Positions 9,205-17,837 of a stretch of DNA of 22,398 nucleotides are shown in pieces. The first letter of the stretch is position 1, and each line of letters begins with the position of its first letter. The notes beneath the pieces were generated by a model, which ran no database searches, had not been told where the DNA came from, and saw nothing but the letters and a program-made list of their open reading frames with translations. This stretch comes from Nemertoderma westbladi (lineage: Eukaryota; Xenacoelomorpha; Nemertodermatida; Nemertodermatidae): the NCBI GenBank assembly GCA_032718475.1, contig JAUCBJ010007500.1, positions 1 through 22,398 of the forward strand. The letters run 5' to 3'. The position numbers and the translations under genes were made by a program.

Positions 9205-9509
9205 GAGATATGGAGTATTAATTTCAAATCCAGCTGTTATGATATATTTATTATAGGAAGGGATCTAGGGGTCTTAACCTCGAATGATAAGTTTATTTTA
9301 CCGAAAATAACCTATCTTTTATTGGCGCAATTGTGGGTAAAATAAACTTATCATTAGAGGTTAAGACCCCTAGATCCCTTCCTATAATAAATATATAACA
9401 ACAAACACCTCGAAAAATACAGCTTGCCAACACATTGTTACTATCAATAATAAAATTCAGGAACTAATAAACTGGCAGCTGGATTTGAAATTAATACTCC
9501 ATATCTCAA
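9205..9509. repeat. Foldback (MITE-like) repeat, copies A and B
   Basis: Inner arms 9242-9302 and 9336-9396 are 61-bp inverted repeats with one mismatch, separated by a 33-bp spacer. Outer arms of about 33 bp (9205-9237 and 9476-9509, containing GAGATATGGAGTATTAATTTC) are also inverted. The right side carries an additional 79 bp (9397-9475) between inner and outer arm. That extra sequence recurs after the third copy at 9783. No transposase is encoded. Confidence 0.9.
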
Positions 9510-9571
9510 GAACCTGTGGCTAGTGGTTGTTGTCTCGGCTTCCACCTCGAGGTCCCATGTTCGAATCCGAC
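9510..9571 (+). ncRNA. tRNA-like SINE head with Pol III A and B boxes
   Basis: A tRNA-derived region: seven bases, then an A box TGGCTAGTGGTT (9517-9528), a middle part resembling an anticodon arm, and a B box TGTTCGAATCC (9558-9568). Box spacing fits an internal RNA polymerase III promoter. The cloverleaf stems are degenerate, so it is a tRNA-related SINE head and not a functional tRNA gene. It is followed immediately by a hammerhead ribozyme motif. Confidence 0.7.
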
Positions 9572-9614
9572 ACCACGCTGATGAGACCCAGTAAGGTCGA
9601 AACGCGTACGTGGT
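9572..9614 (+). ncRNA. Type I hammerhead ribozyme motif
   Basis: All conserved core elements are present in order. Stem I 5' strand is ACCACG (9572-9577), followed by the core CTGATGA (9578-9584). Stem II is GACC/GGTC around loop CAGTAA (9585-9598). The core GAAA (9599-9602) is followed by a minimal stem III within ACGCGT (9602-9607), A at the cleavage position (9608), and stem I 3' strand CGTGGT (9609-9614), which pairs with ACCACG in 6 bp. Such minimal type I hammerheads with a very short stem III are known from Penelope-like elements and from SINE-like satellites such as Smalpha of schistosomes. Self-cleavage here is inferred from the fold; A at position 17 is allowed but less common than C. 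Confidence 0.8.
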
Positions 9615-9715
9615 TTGGAGAGATATGTGAGATATTAATTTCAAGAAAAATTACACGATTCCTAAATTTGTACACTACCCAGTTAAAAAGTACGCATGTG
9701 ATGGGATTAGTCCTG

Positions 9716-9861
9716 CAATTGCGCCAATAAAAGATAAGTTATTTTCGGTAAAATAAACTTATCATTCGAGGTTAAGACCCCTAGATCCCTTCCTATATAA
9801 TAAATATATACTAACAAACACCTCGAAAAATACAGCTTGCCAACACATTGTTACTATCAAT
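9716..9861 (+). repeat. Third copy of the foldback repeat (copy C)
   Basis: This stretch is the reverse complement of copy A plus spacer (from CAATTGCGCCAATAAAAGAT). It continues through the same 3' sequence that follows copy B (ACACCTCGAAAAATACAGC... to TTACTATCAATA). It confirms a dispersed family unit of about 145 bp whose end lies near 9861. Confidence 0.9.
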
Positions 9862-10365
9862 AAGCAAGTATGACATGTAGAACATCCAAACTGTGCCAGT
9901 CACTCCCATCTCTGAAATATCTGTCTTGTATGGGGGGAATAATTTGAACACATATTCCAAAATTGTGTTAACACATTAGGCAACTACAAGATGGGTCGGC
10001 CATTGTTAGCAAAAAGGACAAAAACTGCCTAAAACCAAATCATGAAGCCGAATGAATATATGTGCCTGGAAATTAAATTGAGTTGCATCTCAATAACTAA
10101 AAGTATGCATGAAGCTATAACATTAAATTAAGCATTATTACATGTAAAGATAAGCTTATAAATACATAAATTAAATTAACTTCAAGCCCAGCCACCTATC
10201 TGTAAAATAATTATTAATAAAAATAATATTGAATAAACTTTTACAAAGTAATTAAATTTACTAAGATTAGGAAAGGTCTGAACCACAAGCCAATAATTAA
10301 ATTAATAGTATTAACAAAAGAGCAAAATATAACAAAATAATGAACCACCATTGGTTAAAATCCAA
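9862..10365. other. AT-rich 3' flank of the transporter gene
   Basis: No gene is seen. The interval is strongly AT-rich and includes the downstream side of the minus-strand transporter. A polyadenylation signal for that gene would lie here; several AATAAA-type hexamers occur on the minus strand, so no single site can be chosen. Confidence 0.35.
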
Positions 10366-11649
10366 CTAGCCAACACGAAATCTAAAAGCAAACACAGCCA
10401 CTAAAGAGAAAAGAAAAGGCAACCCCAACAGACTGAGAATCGAACAAGCAGTTTGCACCCCAAAATTATCATTGAGAAATCCTCCAAAAACGGGACCTAT
10501 AATGGTTCCAATAGACAGTGATATTCGAAATAATTGTTGGAGGAGAGATCTTGTGTCGACGTTGTCTGGGTAACCACAAACCGTCACAGCCAATTGCGTT
10601 TGTGTTTCCAATGCAGGGGTCATGAATAATGCTGATCCAAATCCGAGTAGAGCACAACCTGTTATAGATATTGAAAGATCATGAGGTAAACCCAGAAGTT
10701 CGGTAGGGCCTATTAGTTGCATTGCTAATGCTACTATCATTACACCAAATACAGTAGGAAAAATTGTCTTCAATTTCTTCATCAACAATACCATTGTTAT
10801 AGCTGTAAATGATTGAATACCCGGAAATATCATGTAAATTCGACCAATATTGTATTGGTTAACATTGTAGGAGTGATGAATGAAGGCAGCATAGCTTACA
10901 ACGGTAAACGATGAAACTATTGCATAATATACATTCAAAATAAATATAAATGTTACTGCTGGATTCTTCAGAACTTCAAGGTAAGTTGGTCTGGCTTCTT
11001 CTGATTTACATCTGTCTTGAATGTAAGCTGGTGACTCTATCCAGCTGTAAAGGGTGATAATGAGAAACATAGAACCCGATATTATAAATGGGAATTCAAA
11101 ACCCAAAGCTGCAAAAACTGTAGAACCAAAAACTGGTGCAACCATGAATCCTAGGTTTCCAATAACAACCGCTACACTGGCTAATAAAGTTCTTTGTGTC
11201 GGCCACACTTCCATCAATATACTGAATGAATACATAAAACTGATGTTGAGACCAACAGCTTCGATGATGCGAAGTGAAAAACAAACAAATATATATAATC
11301 CACTGTTAATATTAGGAATATATTTTACAAACCCAAATGCTAATTGGGAAACGGCTCCAATGATGCCAAATAGACCCAAAGAGATACGAGTTCCCCAATT
11401 GTTGATAGAATGAGGGAAAGTAATATATATTGTAAGTCTCATCATTGAAAACGTTGAAAGTAATGCACCAATCAGAGTTTTTGACCAACCTCGTTCTTCA
11501 ACAGCAATTGGGAAGAAGGTCTCTAATAGACTCTGACACCACCCTGGTATCATTTGATACACTAGCAGTATGGCCACTAACATATATAGTCTGAAGCCTT
11601 TTTGATGGCCATTTGGAATTGAGGTGATAGAATTGGATTCGTCTGACAT
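10366..11649 (-). CDS. Major facilitator transporter, SLC18B1-like
   Basis: An intact intronless protein of about 427 residues with 12 predicted membrane helices. Helices 1-6 are separated from 7-12 by a charged loop (SPAYIQDRCKSEEARPTYLE). The start chosen is MSDESNS at 11649, because the paralogue begins MSGEA at the matching point and A is at -3; a further upstream in-frame ATG exists at 11706. Family features include CFSLRIIEAVG...SFSILMEVWP in helix 4-5, PVFGSTVFAALGFEFPFIISG before helix 6, and GTIIGPVFGGFL in helix 11. These match MFS members near SLC18B1 (vesicular polyamine transporter) better than monocarboxylate transporters. The motif A loop (FPHSINNWGTRIS) is degenerate. The substrate is unknown. 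The C-terminus is FAFRFRVG. Confidence 0.8.
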   Translation of the reverse strand: MSDESNSITSIPNGHQKGFRLYMLVAILLVYQMIPGWCQSLLETFFPIAVEERGWSKTLIGALLSTFSMMRLTIYITFPHSINNWGTRISLGLFGIIGAVSQLAFGFVKYIPNINSGLYIFVCFSLRIIEAVGLNISFMYSFSILMEVWPTQRTLLASVAVVIGNLGFMVAPVFGSTVFAALGFEFPFIISGSMFLIITLYSWIESPAYIQDRCKSEEARPTYLEVLKNPAVTFIFILNVYYAIVSSFTVVSYAAFIHHSYNVNQYNIGRIYMIFPGIQSFTAITMVLLMKKLKTIFPTVFGVMIVALAMQLIGPTELLGLPHDLSISITGCALLGFGSALFMTPALETQTQLAVTVCGYPDNVDTRSLLQQLFRISLSIGTIIGPVFGGFLNDNFGVQTACSILSLLGLPFLFSLVAVFAFRFRVG

Positions 11650-12238
11650 CTTATATATTGTGTAAATATACCTATGGTGTTTCAGTTGATTTTTATATTG
11701 TATCAAAACAATTTAAAAAATTTTTTTAGTTTTTTTAGACAAACAATACTACTTGGTGGATGGATCCAAATACAAAAGCTACACAAACAATGAAAATAAA
11801 TTTTTTACCACCAAAAGTGGTTGAAAGTCAAATGTTGAAATTCATCTTTTTGAAAATATAATGATTTCAATAAACTTGAACAAACTGATAAATGATATTT
11901 GTAAAAAAGATACACACTAGTATGTATATATGGCATAGTGTAAACTATTTATTCGGACCCACAAGCTCATATAAGAAAAAGGTGTCTAAAAGAAAAATCA
12001 AGTTATCTTGGAAATATTATACATTTGCAACAGTGATCTTAGGTGCCAGCATATGTCTTAAATTATATTACCATATCAAGATGCCTTGCACATTGATGAA
12101 GTGTTACACTATCTTGGTGAATATTTCCACTTGAATTTATTAAAACAAATGTAGGTTCACAATATTTTTGATACTAATTGTGAAATGTTCCTAGCCTGAG
12201 TACTTATTCATGGAGGGGAACAGGTACCAGGTATGACT
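11650..12238. other. Transporter upstream region, AT-rich, no other gene
   Basis: The first ~115 bp upstream of the start (to about 11765) is recognisably homologous to the same position upstream of the second copy (to about 19236, ending ACAAACAATACTACTT). The duplication therefore included 5' flanking, probably promoter, sequence. Beyond that the flanks diverge. An 80-codon plus-strand frame at 11892 is AT-driven and lacks family features. Confidence 0.5.
12229..12238. repeat. Left target-site duplication of LINE copy 2
   Basis: AGGTATGACT is repeated exactly at 13159-13168, immediately after the TAG-repeat tail of the LINE fragment. This is the expected product of target-primed insertion. 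Confidence 0.7.
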
Positions 12239-13158
12239 TAGTTGCACCCCATCATAATGATGATGGGGTCATGATAACTCCACCTACTGACTCCAGAAGT
12301 CGAGGAAATCCTGCCAAGTACCTAACTGATCTAGACTTTGCTGATGACTTAGGAGTACTCTCAGAATCACTAGAGGGGGCCCAACAGCTCCTCAGCTCAT
12401 TAGAACATGCTGCTTCTAGTGTTGGTCTTTTTATTAACTCCAGAAAGACCAAAATTTTGACAGTTAACTTTGAAAGTCCTCAGAAAGTCTCTGATCGGAT
12501 GAGCATAAGCTCAAAAGATGGTATGCTTGAGCATGTGGATGACTTCTGTTACCTGGGATCATGGATCCAGAAGTCAGGTGAGGACCTTCGAATACGTAAG
12601 GGAAAGTTGCATGGGCAGCCTTGAATAGGCTTTCCAGGATTTGGAAGTCACCGAGAATTAATCGGAAACTTAAGGTCCGATTATTTAGAGCAGCAGTAGT
12701 TCCAGTACTCCTCTATGGGAGTCCATGCTGGGCTCTAACTGCTGAGGACACCAAATCTCTGGATGGCACATTCACAAGAATGCTACGCCAGGTTCATTGT
12801 GTCAAGTACAATGCACACATCTCCAACGAGACACTATATAACATTGGAGGTGTCTCATTGGTTCCCCCAAGCTTGACACTAGAACAAAATCGCCTCCGCT
12901 TTGCAGGACATTGCTTTCGCCGTGAGGACCAGCCAGTGCATAATCTTGTACTTTGGCAGCCTCATGGAGTGAATAAGCATGGTGGACAGCCCATGACTTT
13001 CTTGAGACGCATCTTAAAGGACACTGGCCTTTAAGATGCGGATAATCTAGCAAATGTTATGGGTGATAGGGAGTTGTGGCGGTGCAATTTTGTCGATAAG
13101 CCGGCACAGCATTCTTAAAAATGCAGCTGCAATGCAGCACGCCGATCCTAGTAGTAGT
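12239..13158 (+). mobile_element. 5'-truncated LINE insertion, copy 2
   Basis: The same family as copy 1: about 200 bp (12300-12520) is nearly identical to 4225-4440. It starts inside the RT at the HHNDD-encoding CATCATAATGATGATG tract and runs to the 3' end. It finishes in a short (TAG)n tail at about 13149-13158 and is flanked by a 10-bp duplication. The 5' junction contains a perfect 10-bp palindrome with a 4-base spacer (12246-12269, ACCCCATCAT/ATGATGGGGT). Confidence 0.85.
12271..13079 (+). pseudogene. LINE RT C-terminal half, frameshifted
   Basis: The first frame (12271-12610) contains the catalytic FADD motif in DLDFADDLGVLS, the thumb-proximal SRKTKIL segment and FCYLGSWI. A frameshift near 12610 moves to the frame of 12621. 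That frame encodes the C-terminal domain: RLFRAAVVPVLLYG, the TRMLRQV segment and NRLRFAGHCFRR, ending LKDTGL at a premature TAA (13032-13034). Past that stop the same frame continues (DADNLANVMGDRELWR), as expected of this family. One frameshift and one nonsense codon make it inactive. It supplies the 3' portion missing from copy 1. Confidence 0.85.
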
Positions 13159-13168
13159 AGGTATGACT
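13159..13168. repeat. Right target-site duplication of LINE copy 2
   Basis: An exact copy of the 10 bases at 12229-12238, directly following the (TAG)n tail. Confidence 0.7.
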
Positions 13169-13834
13169 GCCCAACTCTGAGTAATTACCCCGAAAATTTC
13201 CACTCCTGGCTGTGAGCCAGGGAATCCTATGTCTTGATTTGAGATACAGCATATTTCCATAATTGGGAAGGTTGTTAATGATGTTTCATACTCATGGGCA
13301 ATGTGGAATCAAGGAAAGCCATGTTCCATCTGCGTTCGAATAAAATTAAGTGAACACTTACCATAAGGATGACCTGATAGGGGTAGACCAAATACTGATT
13401 GAAGAAAGAAGGTGAATCCAAATCCACCTTACTAACGATGAAAAAAGGCAAATTCCCAATGATACAATTTGAGAGGTATTGCGAGCAATGTGTTGAAAAG
13501 AAATCCCTCTGGATGAATGGAAATAGGCTAATTGGAGTCAATCAACTTGTTAAATAATATTTCCTACCTTAACATATAATACAACCCAATATACCAGTAA
13601 TCATTTGTACCTGGATAAAGAAGTGAAGTTAAATGGATAATGCCAATATTATATACAGTATAGAGCACAGCCAATAGCCAATCAAACAATCGTAGGATGA
13701 TACTAACTAACTAACTACAAACAGCTGAAGGGCCATATTTATTATCACCTAACTAACAAGGGGTGCAGTAAGCAAGATATTATTATTAGTAACCGATGGC
13801 TCCTTATACTCTATGTAGAAATTATATTGAAAAT
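13169..13834. other. No gene seen
   Basis: Only short frames on either strand, with no domain. A small perfect hairpin (CTGGCT/AGCCAG, near 13206) and short TAACTAAC repeats near 13710 are the only structure noted. Confidence 0.35.
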
Positions 13835-14648
13835 TCATGGATATGTGCACACTTGCCACCCAAGTGCGCTTAAGAATGAAGCATAAGGTGCATGGGCTGT
13901 ACATACTTCCACCACTGCCAACTGATGCTGATTGACTAAACTACATACATAAGTTACTAGCTTCATTGAGGAGGGATTATAATCATCCCGATATTCATCT
14001 GTCCCAAAGTACATTGACTTTAGCACATAGGAAAACTGCTCAAGCTCAAAGGGTAGATCATGCCATATTGACTTTAGCACATAGGAAAACTGCTCAAGCT
14101 CAAAGGGTAGGTCATGCCATAACTTAATGATCCAATCATGCAACAGAGCTTTGCAATGCTGCAACTTCTGTCTCATCTGAGAGCACATTCCAGGTGTGTC
14201 CTCAGTTGATGTGCTAGCTATGAGCTTTAACAAGCTACTCCAAAAGACATAAGGTACTGACTTCTCCTGGAAGAGAATCTCATAGTCCATCTGAGACAAG
14301 TCCAGGTAAATGCACTTTGATGGCTTGTCCAGTCCATGGATCTCCAACTGGATGCACTTGGTAATGCTCATTTAATGTCAAGCCACACCTCAATTGAGAG
14401 AATTATTGGAATGACAAGCTTCATCAGCTTGGCAGGAATACTTTGATTAGCTTTTGCTTGAATCTCAATGCATAGAAGGTACCAGCGATTATTCAGTGCA
14501 TTTTTATCAGGTGCTATGGCCAATGTCATCACTGTTTCCAACTCCTGAAGCCACTTTAATCCAGCAATTGCTGCTCCATCATGTACATGTTCTGACATCC
14601 TGATAGACCACACAAGGTCTATAAGCATGACATAAGCATAGGGGAAGT
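13835..14648 (-). CDS. Unrecognised conserved-looking protein piece, probably exon(s)
   Basis: Two minus-strand frames follow one another: 14368-14628 (open upstream to an acceptor-like TTATTGACTCAG at 14649) and 13835-14371. They overlap by 4 bases at ATGA. The first encodes DFPYAYVMLIDLVWSIRMSE...GLKWLQELETV, and the second KCIQLEIHGLDKPSKCIYLD... through SMYFGTDEYRDDYNPSS. The composition is that of a helical, cytosolic, multi-domain protein with no signal or membrane segment. I do not recognise the family. The frame break at 14368-14371 and a 54-bp internal tandem duplication suggest a decayed copy of a larger host gene, or an exon captured beside the gypsy remnant. In an animal genome a two-cistron reading is unlikely. 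Confidence 0.4.
14013..14120 (-). repeat. 54-bp in-frame tandem duplication inside a reading frame
   Basis: Two 54-bp units differ by one base and duplicate 18 codons, giving two copies of WHDLPFELEQFSYVLKS in the product. The frame is kept. The near identity shows the duplication is recent compared with the decay of neighbouring elements. Confidence 0.9.
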
Positions 14649-14754
14649 CTGAGTCAATAAAGCCTTAGCCTACTAGATAGACAATAACATCTGCCATAAT
14701 GGGTAAATGTGGGATTCATTCCACTCTATAGCTAACTCTATGTACTCTATGTAA

Positions 14755-15618
14755 AGAGCAAGGAGCTCCCGGTTGAAATCACTGTAATTCACCTCTGGGG
14801 GTCTCAACTGTCGGTTGAAGAATGCTAGGGGGTGCCACGCCCCGCCAACAAGTTGCTCGAGCACAGCGCCCTCCACTGTGCCAGAGGCTTCCACTGAGAG
14901 TGCCATGGGGGTGGTGGCTTTGGGGTGGGCCAACATGGTTGTGTGGTTGAGGACCTCCTTCATTCTCCAGAAGGCTACCACCATGTTGGGAGACCAGTCG
15001 AGGTGTTTCAGTTTAGCACTGGAAAGGGCCCTGTAGAGAGGCCGCATAATGGCTGCAGTAGAGGGGATGAACCGATGGTAAAACTTTGCCATCCCCACAA
15101 ACTCATGTAGGCCCTTAATGGTGGTGGGCTGGTTGAACTCCCGGATGGTGGTGACCTTGCCAGGTAGGGGAATGGCTCCCTGGGCTTAGATGCGGTGACC
15201 GAGGAAGTCAATGACCGGTCGACTGAACTGGCACTTGGTGAGGTTGATGATGAGGTCATGCTGTTATAGGCGCGAGAAGAGCTGATGGTCGTGGTGCTCC
15301 TGTTTGGACTGACTTGCAACGAGAACATCGCCCAGGTAGATGAAGAGGAATTCGAGTCCTTGGAGCACTGACTCCGGAAGTCTGAAGAATCAGTCTCTGG
15401 AAGAAGGCCTGGGCTGCATTCTTTAACCCGAACGGCACCCGGAGGAACTCGAATAGGCCGAACGGGGTGATGACAATGGTGTTGGTGATGTTGGCCTTAG
15501 TGATGGGGATCTGGTGGTAGCTACGCACCAGATTGATGTTTGAGAAGATCCATGCGCCTACTAGGCGGGAGGAGAAGTCCAGGATGTGGGGGATGGGGTA
15601 CTGGTTAAGAGTCACCTT
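14755..15618 (-). pseudogene. Ty3/gypsy-type pol fragment (RT-RNase H), dead
   Basis: Read on the minus strand, the RT begins at YPIPHILDFSSRLVGAWIFS and continues to TPFGLFEFLRVPFGLKNAAQ. A frameshift near 15380 leads to FIYLGDVLVAS, in which the catalytic YxDD motif has become YLGD. In-frame stops follow (SRL*QHD and HRI*AQG), then EFVGMAKFYHRFIPS. The RNase H region has ALSVEASGTVEGAVLEQ; its usual catalytic Asp in DAS is Glu, and FFNRQLRPPE...NRELLALY follows. The start of RT, the end of RNase H, integrase, gag and LTRs are absent. Several independent lesions show long decay. Confidence 0.85.
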
Positions 15619-16775
15619 TTATGTACTGTATAAACTATGTTTTTGTTGTAAAAAGACCGTTGTTACAATGAAAACACGTCGTTGCTAAGCTAAAGTAGCC
15701 GTTGCTATGCAAAAATTATCATTGTTATGCAAAACATGCCATCACTACAGATAACTTGCTTCTCTTATATATAACCTATGCAAAAAAAGGTTAATGCTAT
15801 GAAAAACCAAATGTTCTTATGAACCCTGGTTGCTATGGTAAACTTTCGTTGTTAAGAACATAAAGTAAATTCAAATATATTTTAGAGATTTGGTATATGT
15901 CCCATATTTTAAAATTTGACTGAACTGCACTATTTAAAAAATAACCCCAACAGTTACAGTAGTTAGTTATTCCCGTATTAGGTGGAAAACTCCCGTTGCT
16001 ATGACGACCATGGGGAACACGTATTTGGCAATGGTTTAGAAAATAATTGATATTTGCAAAAATTAACCTAAATTTGCAATAAAATCGACATTTGAAGACG
16101 TATTTCGAACAGTTACCATGGTAACTGGGTTCTAAAATATCCCCAATGGATTCTCTGATGCCAGTTCAGATTTCATCAAAAAATATTAAAAATTGGCAGA
16201 AGAGTACCATTTTTAATTTCGTAGGAATGAAAAAGTTACATTCCGAGATCGAGATAATTGCCTTTAACCTTCCCGTGCAAAAACTGTCTGTTAATATGTG
16301 AGAATGTCTGTCAATATAATATATCTAGCAACAAGAAAGCATAAACTCATGCTAAGAGATCAGGCTCGCTTCTGAGGTCAGTTTTCACTTTTAATGAAAT
16401 CTAGTTTGTCTGTATGTATGTCTGTTGGTCTTTCTGACTATCTGTCTGTCAAATATAAGAAAAAGGCCGTGACTACAGATATACTAGCTCAAATGTGCTC
16501 AATAATTTCGATATTTTCCCAAATGAAGTATTTCATTACAATAATAATAAAATGTCAACGCGTTGAAGCCATTCAATTACGTCATAAAAAAGCTATAGCT
16601 AGCAGAAAGATAATCAAATTATTCCAGAAAAAAATCGTGCATATTTTGAAAAACACATAAAAATAAAAAGTTTAGAAACGGTGATTAAATCAAATTGTTC
16701 TAGAAAAAATCTTGGGAGTATTCGAAAAAAGCAAAATAATTTAAAGTTTAGAAGTGTTTATCAATATTAATCAAT
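15619..16775. other. Intergenic stretch with degenerate GTTGCTATG repeats
   Basis: From 15640 to about 15870, imperfect iterations of CGTTGCTATGCAAAA and related strings occur about every 20-30 bp; further single copies appear near 15990. No gene is supported; an 88-codon frame at 16394 has no domain. An RFX X-box palindrome lies at 16112-16125. Confidence 0.45.
16112..16125. promoter_or_regulatory. RFX X-box palindrome (GTTACCATGGTAAC)
   Basis: A perfect 14-bp palindrome fitting GTNRCC-N2-RGYAAC at every position. The same consensus is met at 108-121. It is not close to a confident promoter, so a regulatory role is speculative. Confidence 0.25.
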
Positions 16776-17832
16776 ATTCACCTAGTCAACACTAAATCTA
16801 AATACAAACACAGCCTCTAAAGAGAAAAATAAATAAAATTCACCTAGTCAACACGAAATCTAAAAACAAACACTGCCACTAAAAGAGAAAAGAAAAATTC
16901 ACCTTGTCAACACGAAATTTAAAAGCAAACAACCACCACTAAAGAGAAAATAAAAATTCACCTAGTCAAAACGAAATCTAAAAGCAAACACAGCCACTAA
17001 AGAGAAAAGAAAAATTCACCTTGTCAACACGAAATCTAAAAGCAAATACAGCCACTAAAGAGAAAAGAAAAATTCACCTAGTCAACACGAAATCTAAACG
17101 CAAACACAGCCACTAAAGAGAAAAGAAAAATTCACCTAGTCAACACGAAATCTAAAAGCAAACACAGCCACTAAAGAGAAAAGAAAAATTCACCTAGTCA
17201 ATACAAAATCTAAAAGCAAATACAGCCACTAAAGAGAAAAGAAAAATTTACCTAGTCAACACGAAATCTAAAAGCAAATACAGCCACTAAAGAGAAAAGA
17301 AAATTCACCTAGTGAACACGAAATCTAAAAGCAAACACAGCCATTAAAGAGAAAATAAAAAATCACCTAGTCAACACGAAATCTAAAAGCAAACACAGCC
17401 ACTACAGAGAAAAGAAAAATTCACCTAGTCAACATGAAATCCAAAAGCAAACACAGCCACTAAAGAGAAAATAAAAATTTACCTAGTCAACACGAAATCT
17501 AAAAGCAAACACAGCCACTAAAGAGAAAATAAAACTTCACCTAGTCAACACGAAATATAACAACAAATACAGCCACTAAAGAGAAAAGAAAAATTCACCT
17601 AGTCAACACGAAATCTAAAAACTAAAAACAAACACAGCCTCTAAAGAGGAAATAAAAATTCACCTAGTTAACACGAAATCTAACAACAAACACAGCCACT
17701 AAAGAGAAAAGAAAAATTCACCTAGTCAAAACGAAATCTAAAAGCAAACACAGCCACTAAAGAGAAAATAAAAATTCACCTAGTCAACACGAAATCTAAA
17801 AACAAACACAGCCTCTAAAGAGAAAAGAAAAA
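16776..17832 (-). repeat. Minisatellite derived from the transporter gene's 3' end
   Basis: Eighteen tandem units averaging 58.6 bp end in a nineteenth, the gene's own C-terminus. Read on the minus strand, each unit holds the codons for FSLVAVFAFRFRVD and the TAG stop, followed by about 14 bp (GTGAATTTTTCTTT). Units differ by scattered substitutions and small indels; the unit at about 17594 carries extra bases (AAAAACTAAAAAC). The intact paralogue at 10366 has the same segment only once. In each unit the TTTTCTTTTCTCTTTAG stretch also resembles a strong 3' splice acceptor. Confidence 0.95.
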
Positions 17833-17837
17833 TTCAC

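Noticed and set aside
9510-9571. Functional tRNA gene
   Set aside because: A and B boxes are good, but acceptor, anticodon and T stems do not pair properly, as expected of a tRNA-derived SINE head.
9527-9730. 67-codon plus-strand open frame
   Set aside because: It runs across the tRNA-like head and the hammerhead motif; the RNA structure explains the sequence better than a protein.
11054-11413. 119-codon plus-strand frame
   Set aside because: It is the antisense shadow of the transporter gene; the same shadow appears at 18524-18817 in the second copy.
10366-11649. Monocarboxylate transporter (SLC16) assignment
   Set aside because: The helix 4-5 and helix 11 signatures fit SLC18B1-like proteins better, and the characteristic SLC16 helix 1 motif is not seen.
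11892-12134. 80-codon plus-strand frame
   Set aside because: AT-rich composition, no domain, not shared with the corresponding flank of the second transporter copy.
14368-14371. ATGA overlap suggesting translational coupling of two genes
   Set aside because: Coupled cistrons are not expected in an animal nuclear genome; a frameshift or exon structure is more likely.
14415-14440. CTGATGA string on the minus strand
   Set aside because: It lacks a stem II and a GAAA core and lies within the codons of a reading frame.
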